This document shows positions 49,560 to 61,933 of a stretch of 64,000 nucleotides of DNA, piece by piece. Below the pieces are notes generated by a model. The model was given only the letters and a program-made list of their open reading frames with translations. It ran no database searches and was not told the DNA's origin. Numbering within the stretch: the stretch's first letter is position 1; every line of letters starts with the position of its first letter. The stretch is from Lineus longissimus. Lineage: Eukaryota; Nemertea; Pilidiophora; Heteronemertea; Lineidae. The translations under genes were made by a program, and so were the position numbers. The stretch spans positions 29,157,501 to 29,221,500 of the forward strand of contig NC_088308.1 of the NCBI RefSeq assembly GCF_910592395.1, read 5' to 3'.

Positions 49560-50808
49560 GATGCGTTAAATATGAGGTAACTGAATAAACGGTGGGTACA
49601 TAATTGGATTGTTCTTCCTCAAGGGCTGCGAGGTAGAGGCATCTTTTAGGATGTCCTCAACAGCCACGTTGAAGGTTCAGAAGTCGCTCTCTTGTATTGG
49701 ATGCAGCCGGGGTAGTTCCCTTTATAACCATACTGAAAAAAGAATAACAAGTTGTACAGATGATGTGTCAGGTTGACGCATATCGAGCGATACCGGATTA
49801 CTTTAAAACAATCACTTATCGGATGTGATGGTGAAGACTAGGGGGTCAACGGTTCGAGCCTCGTCAGCTAGTCACCAGCAAGATAATAAGCACAAACTGT
49901 CTTGTTGTCTGTTGCATGGCATTTGACAGGGGAGCATAGTTGAAGCGTCACATCCGTCCAGCATTGGTGCTTCACATTCGAACGGGTTGTGTTGACTCTT
50001 TCCTTAATGTTGTGTCTTGAAGGCTTACCTTACCATATAAATATACCAATTTCCTCTTGCTGAGCCTGCCTCTTATGTTAGCTTTGCTACGTACATATGA
50101 ATATCGACTGGATGCTTTCAATTAGCACCTTCAATAAGTTACCAATGTATGCCTTGAGATCAGAGGAGGCACAATGGCACTGTTAAGACAAGAAGCCTCT
50201 CCAACAGCCCCAAAAATATTGGATCAACGGCACACAGGGCCTCCCAGAGATACTGTCAATGACGAGATATGACTGGGCCTTCTGTAAGATTAGTTTCTCC
50301 GCCAAACTCGAGACTGAAGGATTAAAATCTTGTGTTTATAGGCTAACAAATGCAAACACTTTCAATGAACCCCCTACAAGAGACGAGTGGCTCTTCGTCT
50401 CCCCGACTTTGACACCCTACTACGAACATATCAATAGATCAGCCAGCGGTCCTCGGTGTCGCCGCGTGGGTTACGCCCAGTGAAATTGTTTGCAAATGTC
50501 AGGGAACCACGATCTGACATCCATAACCAGCGTATTCCCTATTCATGCTAGTTATAGTCGGGTGCTACACCACAGTCGGGATAGTGGAGCCATAGGTTAT
50601 TTCGAAATGATATTCGTAATGATGACAGATTATTAATTTCTAAAAAAACAGGCTTTCAGGGTCGTACTGTATGAATCAATAATAGCATTTAAGCTTAGAG
50701 ATCACAAACATGAATGTTGCCATTGTCAGGATATCTATGCTGTCCTTGCTCACCAGGGTGAGCTTATATATCACGCGTTGTCTGCGTCAACGGGGACTTT
50801 ATTGCCAA
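49560..50808 (+). repeat. Tandem duplication, unit 2 (1,249 bp)
   Basis: This is the second unit of the direct duplication, abutting unit 1 and ending TTTATTGCCAA. It carries 167 more net bases than unit 1 between 49922 and 50090, and a 13-base extra segment near 49765. Its core (50091-50648) matches 48840-49397 except at 50604. The B-box-like GGTTCGAGCCTCGTC (49852-49866) is closer to the tRNA consensus than in unit 1, suggesting a tRNA-related head in the unit. Near the right end it reads CACCAGGGTGAG where unit 1 has the more CTCF-like CACCAGGGGGAG. Confidence 0.9.
50187..50483 (+). other. Open frame in the homogenised core of unit 2
   Basis: The frame and sequence are identical to 48936-49232 in unit 1. 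It shows no recognised domain. Identity follows from the near-identity of the whole core and is not separate evidence of coding. Confidence 0.15.
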
Positions 50809-53800
50809 TAGGTCACAGTATTAGTTAGCGATACAGAACATTTTAGTGACCCGGTATCGAAAATTTCGCGACCAGGTATACCGCACCGTGTAACGTTTCA
50901 GTGTTTCCAAACAACAAGGAGTAATTACGAGAGGGACCATGATTTTCAATTGGGGAAAGCAGAGAAAAACATATCAATGAGGGAAAACACTCAAATGCAT
51001 CACACTGACTGTGTCGCACGACAAACGAAAGCAGAGCCAAAATACTCACAAAACAATGATTCTTCTCTGCGGATCTGTAGACACAGCGTGTCATACGAAG
51101 CTTCAATTCATGATACGGTACGAATTCTCATTGAAACCGGCAGCATAAATCGAAATAAAGCAAAAATAGAGAACTACGCAGCTGGTGACTGGCGTGGTCG
51201 AATGCATGTGGAGCAGTTGGAACCAGTTCAAACTGCCAGTGTAAGTCCTTACGTCATGCAGGACCCTCTTTAACCTATAGTCCTGAACAAAGGGTTCAAT
51301 CAACCCTATCAAGTACATGCCAACAATTAGCGTCATACTTTACTCTGCGACTTTCAATGCAATAGTCTTGGATCTGAATACAATAAGTAATATTGGCTTT
51401 GATTATGTTCAACATGGCTTTTATGACAACTGTTTAGTCATTACTTGCTGGAGGACAACTATTCTAGAGATTAGATAAGATGTGTTCCTGGTCGTTTAGC
51501 CCTATGCTGTGTTGGAAATTGCATGGGAAATGCGCATGCAGTTGAAAATAGCGAACTCAAGGATTTTGCAGAATGAAGTAAAACATATTGGTGGCCACCC
51601 GAGTGTTTGGAATGCTTGAAGTTAAACCCACAGTAGTTTACAATGTGAAAAACAACAATAGCATACCAAGATGGAATACTTCTCAAGATAAGCAGCCTGG
51701 TCACTGTGTGAGGTGCCATCTGTTTAGAAGAGGAGAACAAAGTTAGAACTGCACCTAACATGCCAGACATGATTAACTGGTGCTGTGCGGTTAAGGCAAT
51801 TTTAGTCAGTTTTAGGAAGTTAGCTTGTGCACCTTTGGTCACTTGTAAGATGAGCTTGAATTCCTTCGAAGATCATTGCAAGTATTCAATCCACCTAAAA
51901 CAATACGCATCAAGGTTATTAGTAAAGAAAACGTATGGTAAATTACTCATTAAATGCAGAAATTGTACCATATGCCTATATCATAGCAACTTGAGCAAAA
52001 ACATTCAGAAGTAGGCCTATCCTTGTGGTGGAGAAACCAACCGTTGAAACGGTTCACATTAGATACTTGTCAGAGTTGAAATTTTTTGAAAGTATCCGTC
52101 CGCACTTGGGAACATACTTTCTTCAGACTGTATCAGATCAGGGTCTTTACTCCACAGGGAAAGGGTTCCTAGTGAGGAGAGCATCTGTTTGATGCAGTAC
52201 CATATGGCCTAATTAGCCAGTGGGCATAGTGATACCTGATCCAGGGGAGGGGGTAGAATACCTGCTCTCTCGGCTCGTTGGCCACTGCTTCACGCTTTAA
52301 TCGTCACATTAAACCATTATTTTCAAATCATTTGCCCTGGCTATCTTCAGTTATCGTTTGGAGATTTCTCACACACTCTACCTCTCATGTTTGCATTCTT
52401 GGGTCTGTCTTCCTGTAAGTTACCTTGCAGTTAACCCAAGATTATTGTTTGAAATATCCACACCGAAGTGTTTGTAAACAGACAGTTTGCAGTATTTTTG
52501 ATGTGGAACTCCCGCGGTCTCATGCTTGAGCTATTTTAAAGGAGAAGCAAGCCCTTTGCCCGAGATTGCGCTGGTAACTGAGACCAAAGTAAACAGGCAA
52601 TTCTTAAGAACACCCTTGAAGCTTTTTATACATTTTGAAGGATGCTTTCAGCGGTTTTTGAGAGCTTTGCCATGTGTCTGGGAAAGTTCTTCTGCCTATT
52701 TGACTGTCTTGCTGTAATTAGTCAATCAGTACACACAGATATAAACAAAACAACTCAATTCGTAGCATTTCATGTAAAAGTCGGCAACAACCACATTTCA
52801 GTCATTAGCATTTCAGAGTCTGAATATCTCGTCTCAAAAACACCTGATAACAATCCAAAGCGAAAAGAAAGGAATCCACTTTTGTAGCAATCTGATATTA
52901 GCACAATAAAACTAATCAACTGCAGGAAGGAGGATTAGAAAAAATAAAGAACCGAGCAGCTATTTCATCAGTGACCTTTTCATCAACAAAATGATGATGA
53001 AAAACCTATTGAATCGTTTTGCCCGGATCGGTGATATCTCTAACGATATTCGAGACATACTCAAACATTATCCGGTACAAATTAGCAAAACTTCGCACCG
53101 CCATGTCCGCCTTTATTGAGAGGAGGCATCGGTTTGTTATGGATGTTACCTGAGCCTCGGATGAGATGTTAGTAACGAGAGACATGACGAAGAATGACTT
53201 GGTTCACAACAATTAGAAGAAAAGTCAGATTATTGGGAGATCTAGAGAAGTAACATTATCCTTTATCGATCAATAGAGGGAAAAGAAATGGAAGGAGAGA
53301 CTCGAGTTGTTTCTTCTTGAAGGCAATAAGTCGAGGAAGTTAAGCCTGGTGGGAGACAAAGGATCGTGAGACAAGGTAGACGGAGGATCGGATCGATTAG
53401 GTATCAGGTGATTATTAACTAGGGACATTTCCCAATAATAGACATTAGTATACATTTCTGTGTCTGAAAGTTTTTAAATGTGTTATTTCTGGCTGTAAGT
53501 TGATGAGAAATCCAAGTTTGTTGGATTAGAACAATTCGGTTGGGATTCCAAACTTGGTGAGCAGAAAGACACTTCGGTGTGGATATTTCATTATCGACAA
53601 AGATGGAGTGCTATCCGAAAGGTGGTACGCTGGGTGCCTTGAACCACAGGGGTAGCATGATGTTGCAGGCAAAGGCAGAGTGGTGATCAAGGGAGCCTGA
53701 CCAAAATCGGAGCACGAAGATCAATGGTCAAAGGTTGCTGACAACAAAGAAACAGTGAAGGGACGGTCAACTGTGACTCTGTCGGCTGTCAACTAACATA

Positions 53801-54714
53801 TCCACGGTATTAAGCACACCTGGAATTGACACTTCCACAGTCTATAGCTCCTGTATTATCATATTTTTCATCAATGTTTATGTACGTTGGACTCGCCAAG
53901 GGACCCATGGGCTTGTGCTGTTCTTTCAAAATGTTCCCATTGGAGCCAGGCGACTACCATTACACTACCTCATAACTGTCTGGTAAATACATTTCAATTC
54001 CCCTGGAGATACTTCGGATGGCTTGCTCTACCGCTATGTTTCCACTAAAAGGAAACAAGACACTGTATGACCACAACCTGGCACATTATTTAAACCCTTT
54101 TGCTGCCAATCCAAAAGTGTATGACATTTGAAGTTCCTTCACATAACCACGAACTAAAGGTATATAAACTTGGTGAATTGTCTGGGAAGTAGAAGAGCTT
54201 GCCAATACACATTTATCTACTTGGGCCCTTCTCGTTGCTCCTGGGTCATAGTGAGCCAAGGCGGCAGAGAGAGACGTGATGTTTCAATTGAAAAGGACTA
54301 AACCTCACAGCAACTGGTCAGCAGCGGTGTTCCATGGATTTAAACAACTTCAGTTTTTGACTCATCGTTCCGTTTGCACCCTTATCAATGTGGCCCCTTC
54401 CTATTCTTGCTTCTCAGTCATTGTGAATCAAGGAAGTTTGAAAGAAAGGGGCTAGCTCCCACATCAACTGGTGGTATAGTTATCAGCGACGTTACAAGGA
54501 GATTCTTCACTCGCGCTGACTTGTCATTCCTTGGCTCTCTTATCTCCCTCATTGCAGCCAACCTGTAGACCCGCTTACTCAGTCACAAGATTGCTTTACT
54601 ATTGACTCCCTGAAATCTATCACCCGCAGCAGGCTTGATGTCACTCGATAGAGACATTCCTTGGCATATGTTGGCAGATAAATCGCTGCAGGGACAATCT
54701 CGTTCTGTCAACGT
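50809..54714. other. Noncoding stretch
   Basis: Frames of 107 codons (50950-51273, plus) and 123 codons (51471-51842, minus) each overlap open frames on the other strand and match nothing known. TATATAAA at 54161-54168 stands alone. Nothing else recognised. Confidence 0.45.
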
Positions 54715-54810
54715 ATTAATGAGGATTTAATGAGTAAAGATCATTGCAGATTCATCGATTTGTTCATTAATTAATATTTCGCTGTGTTCGCTGGTGTTAA
54801 TTAGAGTTTC
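54715..54810. promoter_or_regulatory. Homeodomain-type TAAT cluster
   Basis: ATTAAT (54715-54720), TTTAATGAG (54726-54734), the palindrome ATTAATTAAT (54766-54775) and TTAATTAG (54797-54804) fall within 90 bp. Such clusters occur in homeodomain-bound enhancers but also arise easily in AT-rich DNA. Confidence 0.25.
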
Positions 54811-57800
54811 ACGCTGTGTAGTGTATTAGATATTTCTTTTTCTATCCACCACTGGTAAAGGTTATGTTCCCTTCCTAGAAATGTTGCTTTCTTCATCAGC
54901 TTTCTTGGTCGGCGTTGAGTTACATCGCTAATGTGTAGGTAAGGATAAGAGCAACATTGAGATACCACCTGGCGATACAGGTTGCCCTGGAGACATCCAC
55001 AGTTTCCTCAAATTGAAGCATGAGTAGGCCTACTAGTAGAAACCATGTCCATGTCCATGTTCATGTTGACGGAAACCGAACCGGAGGATCGAATCGTTGC
55101 TTGTGTACTTTTAGATGGTGGTCAGCAGGATTTCCCTTCTGCACTCGGCTGACATTTACAAATCAGAACATGAAAAAACTAAGCTTTTACTTCACTTGGT
55201 CGTTTTATCAAAGGTCCAATCCTTTTATCTGTACCGAGAATCAAGCTATCGGTTTTTTAGATGAGGAGATATCTGTTGGGTGCTGTCCTTTGCAGGAAAC
55301 AATAGCTTCTAATGAATTAATCTATTTGGAAACTGCCCACGTCTTATAACAATGTTCCTTCGGATAAAAAATACAGATTTAAGCTAACAGCATCATAACA
55401 GAAAAAATGGGTCCCGGTTGCATCACTGATGGATAACATGAGCCAAGATCAAAGTGAATCTTTTTTTCCACCCTGAATAGATTTCCTGTTGTAATACGGT
55501 CACAGCACAATCGGTTTTGTGCTGATTTTGCCCATTGGACCATCCTTGATGTAAAATATCCTAGTTGCTCCTGTTTTTCACGTGGTATCTGCTGAAAGTT
55601 GTGCTGTATTGATCAGTCGAGCAGGACATCTCCATCAAGGAGCATTGTTCGCGAATGGATGATCTGATCCGCCATCTCTTCACCTGACAAAGCAGCGTTA
55701 GATGATCTCATCAGCGCAAGATGTCACATTCCACGACACGGCTCAAGAACATGGCTTCTACATTAACTTCACGGGCCATTCAGTCTCTGAGAGTGAGGAA
55801 AACCAGTGCTCTGCATACTAGCGAGCTCTCTCCATTCAGCAGTCACCAACAGGACAGTAATTTGTTGATGAGTTCGAGCTAGTGCTTTGCCGTACTTTCG
55901 TCAGCTTAATCTGGTCTACACCGTTAATGGAACACTTGGGCGAGAATTAATTCTGTTAACGTTGTCAGAGTTTCGCGTGGTTATGGATGTAATTGCATTA
56001 TATCAAGGTAATGACTAGTTGAAATTAACTCACGGTTGCCCCTGAAGGTGGGGTAATTGCCTGATCTGTCGGCAGAGTGTCTGAAGAGTTTGAAGTAATT
56101 TCCCCGGAGGATCACCACAAGGGGTAATTCTGAGGAGTATTTTCTAGTTGTTCATCTTAATGGTGTTGAGAGTCCAGTTGGAGAGTCCAGAAGCCTTGAA
56201 TCATCCCAGCCCAAGGCTTCAGTCAGCTGCTTCGTCCCAGACGTTACTTTATAACTAGTCCAATGTGTGGCGGACTGCTTTATCTTTGGTCAGAGCAACT
56301 GCCTCACTAGGTTATGCTTTCATCTGTTGACGATGTTAGACCTTTGACATACATCGGCAGCCACGCTAGCGCTCAGCTGCATGAAATCATACTTTCATTT
56401 GAATGTGGTTTTTGGAAACCAAAGAAACTGCATATTATTCGGCAGACAATGATCTGGATTGCCTGTGGTAACTGAACTACTTAGCTCCATGTAGCCCGAT
56501 ATTCTGGTTGGAAATATTGAAAAGTAAAACATCTGCTACACGATATGACACAAATCAGTTGAAAAGACATCTCGTGCCATCGAATCGACATAATCAGATC
56601 CACTGACCTGTTATCAATAATCGTACCTCCCTTGAATCATTGAATCTATCGCTTATTGGTTTGGGTGTGGTCGTGTCACGATCAAGAACGGCAACAAATG
56701 AAAGATTACACGAAACATTTATCAGTTGAGCTTGCTTTAAGGGAACATTCCGTGGCTTTATCGATCGCTACACTTTCGTTTAGTAAGAGCACGACGAGCC
56801 AGAGCAAGACAATTTTTGAGCGCATTCATGTAGCTTGATATGTTGCCGGCAGAGTTAACTTTACAGAAAGATCCCAACTTTCACACATTTTCCTATCAGT
56901 GTCAATTGATTATTTGTAATGTCATAATGCACTAGTTATAGAATTCTATCGGAATTTCCCTCACGAACAATGGTTACAGAAATACATCGTACCAAGATCA
57001 ATGTCGGGGATGTAATACGGCATTGACGAATCGACCGCGTGGGTATCTATTTCACGTCGGGACAAAGAACGTTGGTTCGAGATAATGATTTTGATTTGCT
57101 TGATGCGTTGGGCATATCAAGCAAAGCATGGTATCATTAATGAGTACATATCCTTTAAATAACTTGGTTGAACACGATCTCCCCGCGGGGTGTTGGGGAA
57201 GGTATTAGAGGGGAAAATGACTATAGGAGCAGAATCACTCCTCTGAGAAATTCGTTTAGAAACTCAATCAGCTGTGGCTAATGTAATGGATTTGATGGAA
57301 TTTTATCGACTATTTGAGAATCTTTGGGGATCTTTGATGGCCATTCTGAGATAGGCTCTGATGGACTTTTGCACATCTCATTCCTGCCTTTAATCAATTT
57401 CAAGAGGCTTCTTGTGATTTAACAGAGATATGTGGTTTGGAGGGAATGGTTAAAAGAGCTATGTTTTTCTGCAACAGTAACGGTCGAAACTGGCATAGTA
57501 TGGGGACTAAAATTCGGAAGCACCAACTCGTGCTTGAAGTTATAATGATGATGATGAGACTTATTCACCCAAAGGCCCATAAGGTGATAGTATACGCATG
57601 CAGATCTTCAATTACACTTATCAGTGAGTAGCATCAGACGTCTTTCCCAGTTTGTCGGCTGGGGGAGCCTTATAACATGGCCAGTTGTAGCCAGTGTGTC
57701 TAAACAGCCAACCATCTTCAATGTTGCTTGCACACTTGGCGTATGGTGACTGAAATCGGTTTCAAGAGTTACAAGGGTTATCTCAAATCAAAGACTTTTG

Positions 57801-60800
57801 CAAAGCCTGTTTGCGAGGAAAGCGACCTGACTAAGGCGCCACACACATCTTGTGGTCAGTAAGAATCACACAGGTAACCAGCAGAGCTGCTGTGAGGAGA
57901 CTTGATCGAAACCATCGCTCGATACCACCGCTATCTGCCATTATCTAACTGATGATGGACCGGCAAATGACCTAGGATGAGAAATAGCACTCGTTTCTTT
58001 TTGATCAGCCTCTTCCTCGCGTTTCTGTTGAGCATGACTGGGGAAGCATGTCAACCATTCGCTATGTTCACAAAGAGCGATCTTTAATGGGACATCAATC
58101 TGCCGTCACATGCACCATTAGTCAGCCATTATATGGCGTGTTTGGATTAGCAAATTGCCATATTTATCTAAGATATGATATGTCTTCAAGACAATCTATA
58201 ATCAAAACATTACTGCCTGATCGAGTAGAGAGGACTTTAGTAGTTAGAGTGTGGAAAGATGCAACCACAAGGGCTGCTGGCATTTAAAGGGGTTTCAATA
58301 TACAACATGACGAAGGTAGTCATGATTGTGGTGGGAGATTGATGAAGCAAGTTAAATAATACGGAGCTTCTTCGCTAATGCATGTTTTAAGAAGGTTAAT
58401 CGGACTTTTCCTCGGCAAGTTTCACATTACCGCTACAATTTAGTATTAAAAGTTAGAAAACTCTAGGAAATGTGTTGTTATTTGACAGATCATACAACGG
58501 GTGGTTTGGGGTTCCACCTCGTCGTCCCCCTCCTTTAAAACACTAAATACCAATTACTATTGAAGAGTTCACAAACGAAACATATGGACATTCGCAGCCC
58601 TAAAAGAATTCATTAGAACTCTGCAACATTTTCACTACAGATTAACCAGAATCTTTCATGTATTATTCAGCAGAAACAGTACTTTATGATAATTTGTTTT
58701 CTTGACAACGCCGGTGGAAATAAACGCGAACAAATCATGTTGAGTTGCGGTTATTTACCATGAAAACAATACAAAAGTAAACAGGTGCTTTGAGATCTCG
58801 TGGCTATTATTTCCTTTGTAAACATATGGTGCTTTCTTACCCGGGGAAGTGATCGGGCGAATGATATCACTAGATTCTTGTACCATGATGGCTTTGCTCG
58901 TTTATCAGGACCAAACCACTTAGCAAATCTTAGTATGTGGCTCACATTTCTGGAGCTTTGTGGTTGAATGTATGCAGAGGGATAATAGCCCGTTTTCCTG
59001 GCTTTGTTGCTTGGTGGAGGCACTGAAGGAATGATCGTGGCCAAACAGTCTTTGGTGTCTGCTCTTGTCAGACTCCTTGGCCACTTTTCATCTTGTTAAA
59101 TCACCTAGGTTAGCCATGCACTCTCTATCATAAGGACATGAGGAAATAGCTTGTTCATTCTGGTCATTCTGTTAGTTTCCATTCACCGTTCAAAGTTCCT
59201 GTCTGGCCCCGATTCCCTCGTAAATGATAAGTTACCAATATTAGTTCAGGTTCAAGCTCCTTGACGTGGTTTTTTATGGTCATCCATGAGCTTACAAAGT
59301 TGGAAATGGTCGATCTCAATGCCTCTGTTCGGTCTTGCCAAGTTCTATCATGAAGCTCTCCCCAAGGGTCAGACTCCCCCAGACTGTCACATGTTAATGA
59401 TGTGCAACTACAGGATGGCCAACTCCCAGAGCGACCGTTAATCTGTCACAAGTCACTATGTTATGTTTTTGACTTCACTTCCATCGGATGAGGGTGGCTC
59501 AGCTACGACAACCTTGGTCCCTGTGGCCCTCGCCAACGACCTTAATCACACAAACAAGAGTTAACTCTTTTGTGACGTATTCTGGCGCAAGTTCCCTTAT
59601 TGGTGACACTCGAAATCTTTAATTACCTGCTTCATGTCACAGGAATGTAAAGATTTTGGGCGTTGCTGTCGTTATTCGATTGTTTGTTATCAAAAGGTAT
59701 TTAGGTACGGGCATGAGGTAATGATCTCGCCATAATCTGCCTTATCCTGCACATGATACACGAACTTATGTGGCTTTTGATCTCTCCTCCCGCTATATGA
59801 ACTCCGTGTTATGCACTTCCGGTATCCTCCTGAGTTTTCGACAGCAGATAAAGACATATTCGGCATTTCATCATTTAAATATCAATTTGATGCATGCTAC
59901 ATCGGGGTAGAAACTCTTTCCCCGACTGACATTAAACATGCCATAAATCAACCAACATGAACATGAAAATCTGTTTCTCCGAGTATCAAATGTCATTATT
60001 TATTAAAACAAATGTCTCCACAAAAGACAATGGACGATCCCTCGTCTCCGTGGTCATGACTTAAATATTCTGAACTCATTAAAGCGATACTAGGAGCAGT
60101 GTTGGCAACTCCGTCATATTTCGATCCCATGGTATTCCCTTATTTTGATGAATAATTGATGCACATCTGTAATTGGATGACAAATAGCTGATATGGCTCA
60201 TCTATTGTTCTTTGGAGTCTCAAATGGATACTACAACAGCTTGGTGAGCATCGAACACATTGCGCATGTTAAACCAAGGCTGGGAGAGATGGCAGGCTAG
60301 AGGAAATATGGCCAGTTTGAAAGCTGATGAAAAATGGCTTTCAATGAAGGAAGGAGTACCGGTTGACATGAAGAACTTTCAACCAGGCAGCACTACCATT
60401 GTTTTCTGCAGGGACTTTGAGAGCTTTGTTAATATAAGATCGGAGAGTATGGGAGCAGTGTCCTAGACCTTCATCGTGTTTTGGTCGATGTTTGCTTTTG
60501 CGAATCGAGAAATGAACGAGTTTTTATACATGTAAGATAAGAGCATATTAAATGATTATGCATCAAACTGGACTGCTCCATTGTTAGTGTCAGGTTATCT
60601 CGGCATTTACGTCTGGCTAAATGTGTTTGTAATTTCGGTCTTGAAATAGTTGGACCTTTGTTCTAACACTTATTTAGTGATTAAGAAATGCGATTGATGA
60701 TAAATATTTTTGATTTTTCATCACAAGTTTGACCTTGCACGTGCCATAAATTACATTTCAGAATGAGCTCCCACTTAATGAAATAGATGGCCATTAATTT

Positions 60801-61497
60801 GCCATAAATACAGGCGATCTTATCGAATGAGATTTCAACACACTCTTATTGGGTATAAACAGGAAAACTCCTGGAATGCTCTAATTGAGAGGCTGATACG
60901 AATATGTATATCAATGCTTTAGACTTTTTATAATGACAGACATTCAGTGACATACTAACTCAGTCATTTCTTCTTACACTCACCACGGTAAATGCTTTAT
61001 AGAACCACAAATGTCAGTGACGATATGTAAAAGCCATCTAGGTAAAGCACCCGTCTCCTTGATTCGGGGGAATGAGATTAATGAATTGGCGAGCTAGAAA
61101 TACTAGAATTGAAGGACAGGGACACAATACCATATTCTACTCTCTATTTGACACTCATGCCTTAAAGACTTGCCGTCGAATGATAGGACCGAGCTCCTCT
61201 CATATAGAACCTTTCTCCCCTGGGGCCGGTCATGACGAATTCATTGCGTTATAGACACATTCATCTAAATTGAAACATGTTAAATATTTGAACATCTCGA
61301 CTGTATTCCTCTGTTTATATCTCATTCAACAGATGGGAGAATTTAGATAGACTATGTGATCAGCAATAGCATAACTCGATTAGGATCGCTCTCGTATGAT
61401 ATTGAAGTGAATCTGGTGCTCTCTGTATATTTGTACTCTAGTTTTTTTCACTGGGTACTTCTTCTAACAGTTTTCGTTCACGACGCTTCGGACAATC
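54811..61497. other. Long noncoding stretch
   Basis: A short CATGTC/CATGTT repeat lies around 55045-55070 and (ATG)4 near 57545. The longest frame (109 codons, 55020-55349) spans the CATGTC repeat and is not recognised. At 61033-61068 a GGTAAAGCACCCGTCTCC...GATTCGGGGG string hints at another eroded SINE. No gene is seen. Confidence 0.45.
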
Positions 61498-61520
61498 GAC
61501 ACTTTACGTTGTAAAGTGTC
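61498..61520 (+). repeat. Perfect 10-bp stem-loop
   Basis: GACACTTTAC, a 3-base loop GTT, then GTAAAGTGTC: a perfect 10-bp inverted repeat with a tight loop. It does not match the histone 3' stem-loop consensus and is not followed by a T-run. Function unknown. Confidence 0.6.
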
Positions 61521-61867
61521 TAAATGACCCATTGTCCCAAGAACATACTAGATACAGGTATATACACGTGTTGTGTCACACAAAGAAGGGATTAGTAATA
61601 GACACACAGAACTGCTCAATGCAAATGGTCAATTAAAGGACCTTAAGCTGTTAGTATGAAAAGGCCATTGTCTCTGTTCAGAGAGGGCTTGTGTCTCATA
61701 ACATGCCATTCAATGATCTGTTCATTGCTTTATCAGATAGCTTACATATCTAGGATTGATTTCTATAGCTCAATGGAGAAGATTTAAAAAAGAATTCAAA
61801 CCACAATGTAAAGGTGTATTGGAGTGTTTCCCACGAATGAACGACGTGTACATACAAATTATGTTAC

Positions 61868-61933
61868 CTTGACTGGGATTCGAAGCCCAGATCTCTAGAT
61901 TGCTGGCCCACTGTAAACCGTCAACCATCGAGA
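61868..61933 (-). mobile_element. tRNA-Ala-like SINE head, family A copy 3
   Basis: The minus strand reads GTCTCGATGGTTGACGGTTT, then CAGTGGGCCAGCAATCTAGA and GATCTGGGCTTCGAATCCCAG-type T-arm sequence (complement of about 61872-61893). The loop CCAGCAA gives anticodon AGC (Ala). It shares GATCTGGG-TTCGAATCCCAG with the copy at 26892 apart from one base in the B-box (GCTTCGAA for GGTTCGAA). Confidence 0.55.

Noticed and set aside
51471-51842. 123-codon minus-strand frame with hydrophobic patches
   Set aside because: No recognised family, no splice or promoter context, and within chance length.
55045-55070. CATGTC/CATGTT repeat inside a 109-codon frame giving an HVHVHV run
   Set aside because: A simple-sequence slip gives the peptide pattern; no coding support.
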